From Neoarius graeffei (lineage: Eukaryota; Chordata; Actinopteri; Siluriformes; Ariidae), in NCBI RefSeq assembly GCF_027579695.1, contig NC_083596.1:51232900-51296899 (forward strand): a stretch of DNA of 64,000 bases. The letters are read 5' to 3'. A model generated the notes under the pieces. That model did no database searches. It saw only the letters and a program-made list of their open reading frames with translations, and was not told the origin of the DNA. Positions 12,425 to 23,097 of this stretch are shown in pieces. The position numbers and the translations under genes are program-made. Every line of letters begins with the position of its first letter. The first letter of the stretch is position 1.

Positions 12425-12805
12425 GGGCGGCACGGTGGTGTAGTGGTTAGCGCTGTCGCCTCACAGCAAGAAGGTCCTGGGTTCGAGCCCCGTGGCCGGC
12501 GAGGGCCTTTCTGTGTGGAGTTTGCATGTTCTCCCCGTGTCCGCGTGGGTTTCCTCCGGGTGCTCCGGTTTCCCCCACAGTCCAAAGACATGCAGGTTAG
12601 GTTAACTGGTGACTCTAAATTGAGCGTAGGTGTGAATGTGAGTGTGAATGGTTGTCTGTGTCTATGTGTCAGCCCTGTGATGACCTGGCGACTTGTCCAG
12701 GGTGAACCCCGCCTTTCACCCGTAGTCAGCTGGGATAGGATCCAGCTCGCCTGCGACCCTGTAGAACAGGATAAAGCGGCTAGAGATAATGAGATGAGAT
12801 GAGAT
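12425..12805 (+). mobile_element. SINE, full length, nested
   Basis: The 11-base target duplication GAAATAACTTC is at 12414-12424 and 12806-12816. Complete tRNA head, core and GATGAGATGA tail. It is younger than the transposon it sits in. Confidence 0.95.
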
Positions 12806-12929
12806 GAAATAACTTCTTAGTCTGTTGAGACATGGCCCATTATAAATTTGCTGTTACCAGGCAATGACCAAGAACTGTATTATTAGGGTCGGTGTCTGTG
12901 TTGTAGCAGTGCACTAGCAGCTAGCTGTT

Positions 12930-13420
12930 AGCACTAGCTAATGTCAACAACATAGTAGCTGGTATGTTACTGTAGCAATGTTTACATTCAGTCATTTGGA
13001 TGACTGTTAAAACCTTTCAGTCTCAAGTTTTTCCTTTACTGGATTTACTAGTTTAGTGTAATTATGATCCGGCAGCTATTTACACCGGATCCAGTGTAAA
13101 TAGCTGCCAGAGCCGACGTCTGAGGTTCCGGAGCGCGCTCCGGCTTGCTCCCCTCAAATTAAGCCCTGTATAGGTAAATAGCTGCCGGAGCCGACGTCTG
13201 AGGTTCCGGCGCGCGCTCCGGAACCTCGGACGTCGGCTCCGGCAGCTATTTACACTGGATCCAGTGTAAATAGCTGCCGGATCATAATTACAGTAAACTA
13301 GTAAATACAGTAAAGGAAAAACTTGAGACTGAAAGGTTTTAACAGTCATCCAAATGACTGAACGTAAACATTGCTATAGTAACATACCAGCTACTTGTTG
13401 ACGTTAGCTAGTCAACAATA
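12930..13420. repeat. Large palindrome with nested 38-bp palindromes
   Basis: The arms, about 12930-13141 and 13202-13420, match with few changes (AGTAGCTGGTATGTTACT against its reverse). Each arm contains a 38-base near-perfect palindrome (13071-13108 and 13241-13278) centred on GGATCC. The stretch between also has CGGAGCGCGCTCCG inversions. Confidence 0.85.
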
Positions 13421-13845
13421 GCTACTACAGAAGAATAAAGAGGTTACAATGGGTTATTTTAACCTATTTGGTTACACACTCGCCGCCACAGAATGTTAAC
13501 AGCAATGTAATGCCTTTTCTGGCTAATTTTATTCGTCTTACCACCAACAAAGTGGTCACTACACAAGCGCTGGTATGCCGAGGGCTGCCAATCTGTTAAT
13601 GGCCGCTATCCATCTTCTCCGTCGGGATCCGATAAAATGATAAGCCTTGCCTTGTTTGTTGATGGTTACTACATCCAGGTGCACAACAATATAGTGGCAT
13701 GATGGAAGTCTTGCTGAAAGTAAAAACTTTCTTTGCTGCCGTTCCTCAATGTTGGCTGTGGTAAACTACTGGTAGTACACGTCCAAAATGGCGGCCGCGT
13801 TTGTCATGACGTCACGTGAAAAGGGTCCATAGTCTGGCTCCATTC

Positions 13846-14214
13846 CCATCTCATCTCATTATCTCTAGCCGCTTTATCCTGTTCTACAGGGTCGCAGGCG
13901 AGCTGGATCCTATCCCAGCTGACTACGGGCGAAAGGCGGGGTTCACCCTGGACAAGTCGCCAGGTCATCACAGGGCTGACACATAGACACAGACAACCAT
14001 TCACACTCACATTCACACCTACGCTCAATTTAGAGTCACCAGTTAACCTAACCTGCATGTCTTTGGACTGTGGGGGAAACCGGAGCACCCGGAGGAAACC
14101 CACGCGGACACGGGGAGAACATGCAAACTCCACACAGAAAGGCCCTCGCCGGCCACGGGGCTCGAACCCGGACCTTCTTGCTGTGAGGCGACAGCGCTAA
14201 CCAATACACCACCG
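13846..14214 (-). mobile_element. SINE, full length
   Basis: Reverse copy starting CATCTCATCTCATTATC, just outside the transposon's right end. The last head bases are altered (ACCACCGAAC). No clear target duplication. Confidence 0.88.
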
Positions 14215-15164
14215 AACAACTATGTAAAGAGAAACGGCATCCACCATTACTTTAAGACATGAAGAGACTTTTTATTAATGAAAATAAATTAAAAACACTG
14301 AATTAGAAGGGGTGTACAAACTTTAGATTGCTACTGCACATACAACACAATAACACATTTAAAATATTATTTATATTCTTTTTTTTTTTACATTTTTGAA
14401 GATTCTCATAATAATAATTAAGTAAACAATATGTTTAGGGATATTTTAGTATATTTTTGTTTGTTAGTTGTTTATCTCTTCGCTTTTTAATTGGATACAT
14501 TTATTATAAATTCTATAACAATATGATTTTACTTCTTATTCCTAAAGATTTTTTAAATAAAAATATTTAAAAAATATATTTTTCAGAAAAAAAAAACACT
14601 TTTCCCAATGTTATTATATTAATTTGTTTTCTTTCCAACATTTATTTCATCTCTCTCTCAACAAAAGTATAAAGTTCTATAACTAAGAAATGAATAGAAA
14701 TTAAGTGACATGTTGGACACAATCTGGCCAAATGTTCTGTTTATTTTTGCTCTGAAAGCAGAAACAGATTCCAAAGGAGTCACAGTTCGGGTCCCTGCTT
14801 CCTTTTCATCTTCATCTGATCAGCTTTTCATATTTTAAGTTAAAGGTTATTTTCATGTAAAGGATCATCTGCTGCGGGTCTGAAGATGTCATTAACACCG
14901 TACATGTAGGAACCGATGAGAACGAGGGAGTGAAGTTTTACATGAGGAGTGGAGTGACACACAGTGAGGTTATCATGAAATATCAGTGCTCGAGGAACAA
15001 CACTCGACCAATCAGATTAATGGACCGGAGCTAACAATTAATTAATTAATTAATAACAGCTGTACCAGTCGTTCCTTAAGGAAGGCAGAGGGATACAGTG
15101 CAGGTGTGTGTCGAGTTAATTGAAGGATCAGTGTGATTATTTTGGAGTGTAATGTGGGACTCAC
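14215..15164. other. AT-rich DNA, no gene recognised
   Basis: Poly-A and poly-T runs at 14381-14600. An ATTAATTA run is at 15040-15053. No confirmed exon. Confidence 0.45.
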
Positions 15165-15198
15165 CGGGACGCTTCGATCCACACGACACCATGAGCCT
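15165..15198 (-). CDS. Candidate small exon, minus strand
   Basis: 34 bases between acceptor TTCCATTCCAG and donor CCCG|GTGAGT. It contains ATG at 15192 and MVSCGSKRP in phase 1. It may be an exon with the start codon or chance. Confidence 0.22.
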
Positions 15199-15848
15199 CT
15201 GGAATGGAACAATTACATGATCACATTCATCAAGAGATTAACATCACATCATTGGCTTCAAATAAATAAAATCAAATGAAAAAAATTCAACAAAAAATAC
15301 ACTTAACAAATGGGAAAGTAATTTATCCAGTGATTTAGAGATAAAAATTAATATTACAAAAGTTCTGTTTTAATCTACAGTCCAGGACTTCAAAGAAAAT
15401 TAATCAACACCTTCTGACCAATCACAATCCAGCACACAACAGTGCTGTGATTCGGCCTCGATATGCCCACCTACAGTATGTCAGCGTATATTTGTATGCA
15501 TTTGTGTACAACCCCAGTTCCAAAAAACTCAGGACACCGTGTAAAACATCAATAAAAACAGAATGTGATGATTTGGAAATCATGGAAACTCTATATTTCA
15601 CTGAAAATAGTACAAAGACAACATATCAAATGTTGAAACTGAGAAATTTTATTGTGTTTTGAAAAATATCTGCTCATTTTGAATTTGATGTCAGCAACAC
15701 GTTTCAAAAAAGTTGGGACGGGGCAACAAAAGACTGAAAAAGTTGTGTAATGTGAAAAAAACCTAATTAGGTTAATTATCAACAGGTCAGTAAGATGATT
15801 GGGTATAAAAAGACCCTCCCAGAGAGGCGGAGTCTCTCAGAAGTAAAG

Positions 15849-17228
15849 ATGGGGCGGGGTTCACCGCTCTGTGAAAGATTGCGTTGGCAAACAGTGCAAC
15901 AATTTAAGAATAACGTTCCTCAATGTAAAACTGCAAAGAATTCTGGGATCACATCATCTGTGGTCCATAATATCATTAAAGGATTCAGAGACTCTGGAGA
16001 AATCTCTGTCTGCAAGAGACAAGGCTGAAAACTGACATTGGATGCCTGTGATCTTCAGGCCCTCAGGAGACACTGCATTAAAAGCAGACACGGGTCTGTA
16101 GTGGAAATCACTGTATGGGCTCAGGAACACTTCAGAAAACCATCGTCTGTGAAAACACTTCATTACTGCATCCACACATGCAAGTTAAAACCAGATATGA
16201 ACAATATCCAGAAACCCCGCCCCCTTCTCTGGGTCCGAGCGCTTTTATGATGGACAGGCGAAGTGGAAAACTGTCCCGAGGTCTGACGAATCAAAAGTAG
16301 AAATTATTTTTAGAAATCATGGACCCCACGTCCTCCAGGCTAAAGAGGAGAGGGACCATCCGGCGTGCTATCAGTGCACAGCTCAAAAGCAGCATCTGTG
16401 ATGGGATGAGGGGGCGTTAGTGCACATGACATGGGTAGCTTGTACATCTGGGAAGGCATCATTAATGCTGAACGATATAAACATGTTTCAGAGCAACATG
16501 CTGCTATCCAGACAAAATCTTTTTCAAGGAAGGCCTTCCTTCTTTCAGCAAGACAACGCCAAACCGCTTTCTCATCTCATCTCATTATCTCTAGCCGCTT
16601 TATCCTTCTACAGGGTCGCAGGCAAGCTGGAGCCTATCCCAGCTGACTACGGGCGAAAGGCGGGGTTCACCCTGGACAAGTCGCCAGGTCATCACAGGGC
16701 TGACACATAGACACAGACAACCATTCACACTCACATTCACACCTACGCTCAATTTAGAGTCACCAGTTAACCTAACCTGCATGTCTTTGGACTGTGGGGG
16801 AAACCGGAGCACCCGGAGGAAACCCACGCGGACACGGGGAGAACATGCAAACTCCACACAGAAGGGCCCTCGCCGGCCACGGGGCTCGAACCCAGGACCT
16901 TCTTGCTGTGAGGTGACAGCGCTAACCACTACACCACCGTGCCGCCCCAAACCGCTTTCTGCACGTATTAAAACTGCATGGCTCTGTAGTAAAAGAGTCC
17001 AGGTGCTAAACTGGCCTGCTGCAGTCCAGACCTGTCTCTCATTGAAAACATTTGGTGCATTATGAAGCATAAAATACAACAAAGAAGACCCCGAACTGTT
17101 GAGCAACTGAAATTGTATATCAGGCAAGAATGAGACAACATTTCTCTTTCAAAACTACAGCAATTGGTCTCCTCAGTTCCCAAACGTTTACAGAGTGTTG
17201 GTAAAAGTAGAGGTGATGCAGCACAATG
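15849..17228 (+). pseudogene. Tc1-type transposase pseudogene
   Basis: It begins MGRGSPLCERLRWQTVQQF and has helix-turn-helix words ITSSVVHNIIKGFRDSGEIS. A stop after CKRQG, further stops and frame breaks, and a SINE in the region around FQQDNAKP kill it. Known function: cut-and-paste transposition at TA sites. Confidence 0.85.
16573..16946 (-). mobile_element. SINE inside Tc1 transposase
   Basis: Target duplication CCAAACCGCTTTCT at 16559-16572 and 16947-16960. Full-length and young looking. Confidence 0.95.
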
Positions 17229-17271
17229 ATAAACACGCCCCGTCCCAACTTTTCTGGAATTGGGGTTGTTA

Positions 17272-18417
17272 GTGTGTGCATTGGTGAGTTCTTATTCTTG
17301 ACTCTGTTGATTTATTTCCTTCTCGTTCTCCCTGTTCACCATAAAAACTGTCTGACAGAAATAACTCTCACTCTGTCAGAATCCCATAATTCCATGTTTC
17401 CCTCTCTTTCTGCCCTCATGTTTTCCAGAACAGTCCGTTACACGGCTCCCTGGAAAATCTCTCAGTATAAATACACCAGTGGAATGCAGTGATGTCATCG
17501 AGCTTCCGCACAAGCCCATTGGCCAAGACACAGGAACCTCAGTGCAGGGCAACTTTTAAAAATGAGGGTGTTGAAGAGTCACCAAGAGGAGAACACACAC
17601 ACACTCAGTACAGAGCACGCACACACGCACGCACACACACACACACACACACACACCAGATTTGAAGAATAACATTTGTTGTTTCCCTTCAGCTGTGTGT
17701 GGTTTGGGGTCGATACACTCCACTGTCACACACTGTGCACCTGTCTCAGTCTCTCTCTGTGTGTGTGTGTGTGTGTGTTCATGGTGTCTCACCTTGGTTT
17801 TAGTGAGAAGTGCAGACAGACAGCTGAAAAGCCCCGCCCTCTTCATCGTCTTCATCCTTAGTGCCCTGATGCAGTGCAGGGGTCAGAAAGTCAGGGGTGA
17901 AAGGTCGTGCAGGTGTGTGAGAGAGTGTGTGAGAGTGTGTGTGAGAGTATCAGAGACTGACTTGGGCTTTTTCACTCTTTTGGTCGTTCACTGCAGAGGG
18001 AGGAGTGTATGTGTGGACTGCTGAGTTTCAGAGCCAAGGGGCCGGCGCTCCCACATACCACACATGCTAATGCTAACCGCTAACAGACTCAGTATTGTTC
18101 AAGCAGATGTGGGACAGGCTAAATGCTAATATGTGAACTAAATTAAAATATAATTACAAAACTAAAATCTTAAAATTAAATATGGATCAGATTTTTTAAA
18201 ATATCATATAGAAAAAATAAATATCACATTCAGAAATAAAAATAGAATAAAAATTATAATTTAAAGCAGAAAGAAAAAGAAAGAAGGAAAGAAATAATTT
18301 TTCTGAGTTCCTTTCCCTCTCCTTCAGATCGCAGGTCAGAGTCACACTTTGCTAGAAATTGTTCCACATTTTTCACGATCACACAATATTTAACATTCTG
18401 TTCTCAGAGAACTTCAT

Positions 18418-18478
<61 letters not shown>

Positions 18479-18589
18479 CCTCATTCCAGACATCCCACTT
18501 CTTACATTTTCCCCCTACGACTGTCCACAAACACACAACACTCTGTACTGTCTCAGCAACACACACACACACAGAAGAAAAGAAGAAAC
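17272..18589. other. No gene recognised; simple repeats
   Basis: CA tract at 17626-17655, TG tract at 17757-17778, AT-rich DNA at 18120-18300, then a long CA tract. Confidence 0.5.
18420..18476 (+). repeat. CA microsatellite
   Basis: About 28 CA units. Confidence 0.97.
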
Positions 18590-18660
18590 TTTTATTCATC
18601 ACATGCACACTTCAAGCACAGTGAAATTCATCCTCTGCCTTTAACCCATCTGAAGCAGTG

Positions 18661-18697
<37 letters not shown>

Positions 18698-18961
18698 AGA
18701 GCAGTGGGCAGCCACACCAGAGCGCCCGGGGAGCAGTCAGGGGTTCGGTACCTCGCTCAAGGGCACCTCAGCCCAAGGCCACCTCACGTTAACCTAACTG
18801 CAAGTCTTTGGACTGTGGGGGAAACCGGAGCACCCGGAGGAAACCCACGCAGACATGGGGAGAACATGCAAACTCCACACAGAAAGGCCCTCGCCGGCCA
18901 CGGGGCTCGAACCCGGACCTTCTTGCTGTGAGGCGACAGTGCGAACCACTACACCACCGCC
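18584..18961 (-). mobile_element. Second SINE type sharing the same tRNA head
   Basis: Read on the minus strand: tRNA head and core as in the main SINE up to the GTCCAAAGACTTGCAG region, then a different body with GAGGTACCGAACCCC, GGTGTGGCTGCCCACTGC, a TG tract, and a tail with GATGAATTTCACTG and AATAAAAGTTTC. The same layout is found at 31692-32056. Confidence 0.82.
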
Positions 18962-19473
18962 TGTGAGAGAGGAATGAGGCTCAGTCTCATGATTGTACAG
19001 AAACATTTCTGCAGTGAGTAGAAACAAACACACATGTGACAGACTGAAATACTTTCTTTTTCACATTTTCAAACCCGAATCCATCTACGGCATAAAAACA
19101 CAAAGTTCAGTTTCTACTGATTTCATCTCTGAGTCAGTTCACTTAAAGCTAGCAAGCTAACAAAACTAGAGACATCATCATGAGTGAAGAGTCGAGTTTC
19201 TGAGGAAGTGAACTTCAGCAGATCTCGCTCGCTCACGTTCAGAGAAAAACGTTCACTTGGTCATCATCAAGCTTCAGCTTGCAGACAAGTAGAACTCTGA
19301 AACTTTGCTCTGATTGGAATTAAAATATTCACATCACATCCACAGACGCAGCTAATCAAACGGCACAGAGATGAAACACCAGGAGCAATCCATCTATCAT
19401 TAACACACAGAAACACGATCATCTCATTCTGATCACCCTCATCACATGCTAACTCCCTGGATGATTAGTATCG
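18962..19473. other. No gene seen
   Basis: No open frame with splice sites was found. Confidence 0.5.
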
Positions 19474-19583
19474 GTAATCGTATGGGGCCGAGTAAAATTA
19501 AGGATTCATTTCACGAGTGATTTCGAAGTTTTGAAATCACGAGTGAAATTGATCCTTAATTTTACGAGGAACCATACGATTAC
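19474..19583. repeat. Hairpin of about 110 bases
   Basis: GTAATCGTATGG starts it and CCATACGATTAC ends it. TTTCACGAGTGATTTC and GAAATCACGAGTGAAA meet at the centre. It is probably part of a fold-back type element reaching to about 20090. Confidence 0.8.
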
Positions 19584-19776
19584 TTGTTTATAATATACAG
19601 GGTCAAATTCATACTTCGGAAGCCATTCAAGTTCACAACATTTGTCATTCACGTTTTCTGAACCAATCAGGGCGCGAGACTATCTTGCACGTTTGAATCA
19701 GTTTCTAAAGCGTCTTTCATCATGACACATAAAAACTGCGATAGCACCTTGTCTAACTCACAGCATTCATACGCCA

Positions 19777-19983
19777 CTAGAGTCGTTTATTTGTCTTTCC
19801 ACGGCCCATTTCTTCAACACGGAAAGCCAAAAATTCGTACTTTTTTTTGGTATTTTCATTTTCGCTTGCAGCTTTCAATCGGTTTATCATTTCTTCGTCA
19901 AATATAGCGAAACACGACATTGCTGAGTCAGCTGAGTCAGCCATTTTGTTGACAAAATTTGCTAAACTTGTAACCGTAACCAA
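19777..19983 (-). pseudogene. Fragment similar to Crypton-derived (KCTD1/DUF3504-type) proteins
   Basis: It reads MADSADSAMSCFAIFDEEMI and AASENENTKK. One frame over, the next bases read STNFWLSVLKKWAVERQIN, so a single-frame slip is visible. I associate this with the tyrosine-recombinase-related DUF3504 family found in fish Crypton relatives. It may be cargo of the element around it. Confidence 0.45.
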
Positions 19984-20695
19984 GCAACAAACTAGCCAAT
20001 AGCATTTCAGAAATACGGCCCCGTGTTAAGGAAAATGCCCTCCTTGATTGACCAATCAGAATTGAGTAATTTGGCCTTATGTATTATAAGCATGTTAATT
20101 CTGACCGCCCGCTGGGTTTTGAGTGTGAAATAAACCAAGAAACGTCTTGAACACGAAGCGTGCTGTTGAAAAGAAGCTAGCGTACATGCTAACAGCTCAG
20201 TGGCACTCAAACATGAGCATGAATTTGTTGCTGAGGTTTAATTCCTGTGTGCATTTCACTCCGCTAATTTAGCATCCGGTTCATTATTAGCCCTTTACTG
20301 TGTTTTACATTCAGTTAATAAATTCACCCAGCTTCCTTTCACAGGGTCTCTGAGACTGTTTTTTTTTTTTAAATCAGTTCCACAATAAGTTTGCTATTTC
20401 ACTGCGTCTCTCTGAGGGCAATGTAAATAAAAGTCACTTTTTTTCCCTTTAAATCAGATTCATCTGCGCTAAAGTGTTTTAATCACTGAGAATTTTTTTA
20501 AATACAAAAATACCTCAGTGTGAAACTGGACTTTTTGAACTGTACAAATGAACGAAGGCTGAGCGTTGCCATGGGAACTGGAGGACAGCGTGACGTTTGA
20601 ATCTCACAGCTGATTGACCTGGTGATCCACCAACCAACGTTTAGAAACACTCACTCACTCACTCACCTGGGGCTTTACAGACGGAAAGTGTAAAC
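19984..20695. other. No gene seen
   Basis: Mostly AT-rich. GTGTAAAC at 20688-20695 is the left target duplication of the hAT element. Confidence 0.5.
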
Positions 20696-21016
20696 CAGGG
20701 GTCATCAAACTACGGCCCGCGGGCCGACTCCGGCCCGCCACCCCCCTTTGACCGGCCCCCCAGCCCCTCTGCCCCCAACCACTTGAACCAGCCCTATGAG
20801 GCAATCCCCAAAAGTGGTTATGGCCTATTTTTTTTAACTGCTTTTTGGCAAATAATAACATGTCTGCATCTTGTATTTTGTTGATTTTATCAATTAAAAT
20901 TGATATTTAGTTATAAAATGAACTATTCATATTTTCTGAATTTTCGTCATATGCTCGGGATCAAGCAGTGACAGGCAGCGCACGCGCAGAGAACTGTCAG
21001 TGTTCAGGACAGCAAA

Positions 21017-21595
21017 ATGGCGAGTGGTCAGCGAAAAGCAGACAGAGAGTGCAGAGTTTTTAAAGAACAGTGGACCACCGATTATTTTTTCGTTCGGTGT
21101 AAGGACCGTGCAGTTTGTCTTGTATGTAAAGAAAGTGTGCCGGTTTTCAAAGAATATAATCTGCGTTGTCACTACGAAACCCGCCACAAAGAGTATGCTA
21201 GTTTGTGAGGGCAAACAAGAGAAGACAGGATTCGGAGGATGAAATGCGGACTGGCTGCACAACGGAATGTATTCCTTCACCAAACCCAGATCAACCAGGC
21301 TGCTGTCTGAGCTAGCTATAAGGTATCTCACCTACTAGCTACCCATGGAAAGCCGTTTACTGATGGGGACTTTGTTAAAGTATGCATGCTTGCTGTGGCC
21401 GAGGAGGTGTGTCCCGACAAGAAGGATGCGCTCAACGCGGTGAGTCTCTCCGCACCTACTATGACCAGGCGAACCGAAGATTTGGGGGACAACGTGTATG
21501 ACCAGCTGAATGAGAAAGCGTCAGAATTCGAGTTTTTTGCTTTGGCCATGGATGAGAGCAATGACGTGCAGGACACAGCACAACTGCTGTGATCT
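21017..21595 (+). pseudogene. hAT transposase N-terminal part, dead
   Basis: It begins MASGQRKADRECRVFKEQWT, then YFFVRCKDRAVCLVCKESVP and LRCHYETRHKEYASL, a BED-type zinc finger (C..C...H...H). After TGA at 21209 the same frame continues with KPFTDGDFVKVCMLAVAEEV and FALAMDESNDVQDTAQLL, as in ZBED5/GTF2IRD2-like hAT proteins. Three in-frame stops; the catalytic C-terminal part is missing. Confidence 0.85.
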
Positions 21596-21943
21596 ATTGA
21601 TCTATTGCTCATATTATTATAATTTCACTGTTTTTTAAAATGTATTTATTTTATAGGCCTATTTATTTGACCTTTGTTAAGTGCTGCATACAATTATTAT
21701 TAATATTATTAATAATATCAACAGGCCTACCTACAATTTATAATTTTCCACTCACCTTTGCCAGTGTCAATCACCTCAACTAGGCAGATGTTTCTTACCT
21801 TGACAGCTTTGATGTTATTTTTATTAGAAAATAAAGAAATGGAATATCTGTAGCATTTCAAATTAAAACAAAGTGTGAAGACTCGATTACTACTTTTGCA
21901 AACCACTAGTAAAGATAAACAAGTATGTACCAGGAATCAAGTC

Positions 21944-22735
21944 TGGATATAGTAGCGGGGATATAGTAGCGTGGATATAGTAGCGGGGATATAGTAGCAT
22001 GGATATAGTAGCGGGGATATAGTAGCGTGGATATAGTAGCCTGGATATAGTAGCCTGGATATAGTAGCGGGGATATAGTAGCCTGGATATAGTAGCGGGG
22101 ATATAGTAGCCTGGATTTAGTAGCGGGGATATAGTAGCCTGGATTTAGTAGCGGGGATATAGTAGCGGGGATATAGTAGTGTGGATATAGTAGCAGGGAT
22201 ATAGTAGTGTGGATATAGTAGTGTGGATATAGTAGCGTGGATATAGTAGCGTGGATATAGTAGTGTGGATATAGTAGTGGGGATATAGTAGCGGGGATAT
22301 AGTAGTGTGGATATAGTAGTGTGGATATAGTAGCGGGGATATAGTAGCGTGGATATAGTAGCGGGGATATAGTAGTGTGGATATAGTAGCGGGGATATAG
22401 TAGCGGGGATATAGTAGCGTGGATATAGTAGTGTGGATATAGTAGTGGGGATATAGTAGCGGGGATATAGTAGCGGGGATATAGTAGTGTGGATATAGTA
22501 GCGTGGATATAGTAGCGGGGATATAGTAGTGTGGATATAGTAGCGGGGATATAGTAGTGTGGATATAGTAGCGGGGATATAGTAGTGTGGATATAGTAGT
22601 GTGGATATAGTAGCGGGGATATAGTAGCGGGGATATAGTAGTGTGGATATAGTAGCGGGGATATAGTAGTGTGGATATAGTAGCGGGGATATAGTAGCGG
22701 GGATATAGTAGCGGGGATATAGTAGCGGGGATATA
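21944..22735 (+). repeat. 14-bp minisatellite, left part
   Basis: About 56 copies of GGATATAGTAGCGG with variable last bases (CGG, CGT, TGT, CCT). Long minus-strand frames here (LLYPRYYIPATIS) are a by-product of a stop-free repeat. Confidence 0.97.
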
Positions 22736-23097
22736 CAACCCTGATTCCAAAAAAGTTGGGACAAAGTACAAATTGTAAATAAAAATGGAATGCAATAATT
22801 TACAAATCTCAAAAACTAATATTGTATTCACAATAGAACATAGACAACATATCAAATGTCAAAAGTGAGACATTTTGAAATTTCATGCCAAATATTGGCT
22901 CATTTGAAATTTCATGACAGCAACACATCTCAAAAAAGTTGGGACAGGGGCAATAAGAGGCTGGAAAAGTTAAAGGTACAAAAAAGGAACAGCTGGAGGA
23001 CCAAATTGCAACTCATTAGGTCAACTGGCAATAGGTCATTAACATGACTGGGTATAAAAAGAGTATCTTGGAGTGGCAGCGGCTCTCAGAAGTAAAG

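Larger units (their letters stand above)
11871..13832. mobile_element. DNA transposon with terminal inverted repeats, cargo frame and inner palindrome
   Basis: The left end reads CTATAGACCCTTTTCA, then GACCGCCATTTTGGAC about 45 bases in. The right end in reverse reads CTATGGACCCTTTTCA, then GGCCGCCATTTTGGAC. Both ends share CGTGAC-type bases between. I could not settle a target duplication, so the superfamily is open. Inside are an open frame (11931-12350), a SINE (12425-12805) and a palindrome of about 490 bases (12930-13420). No transposase is visible, so it is likely non-autonomous or deleted. Confidence 0.7.
15509..17269 (+). mobile_element. Tc1/mariner element, dead, interrupted by a SINE
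   Basis: CAACCCCAGTTCC at the left and GGAATTGGGGTTG at the right, flanked by TA. Related to the element at 22736 but more mutated. It carries a decayed transposase and a SINE at 16573-16946. Confidence 0.88.
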
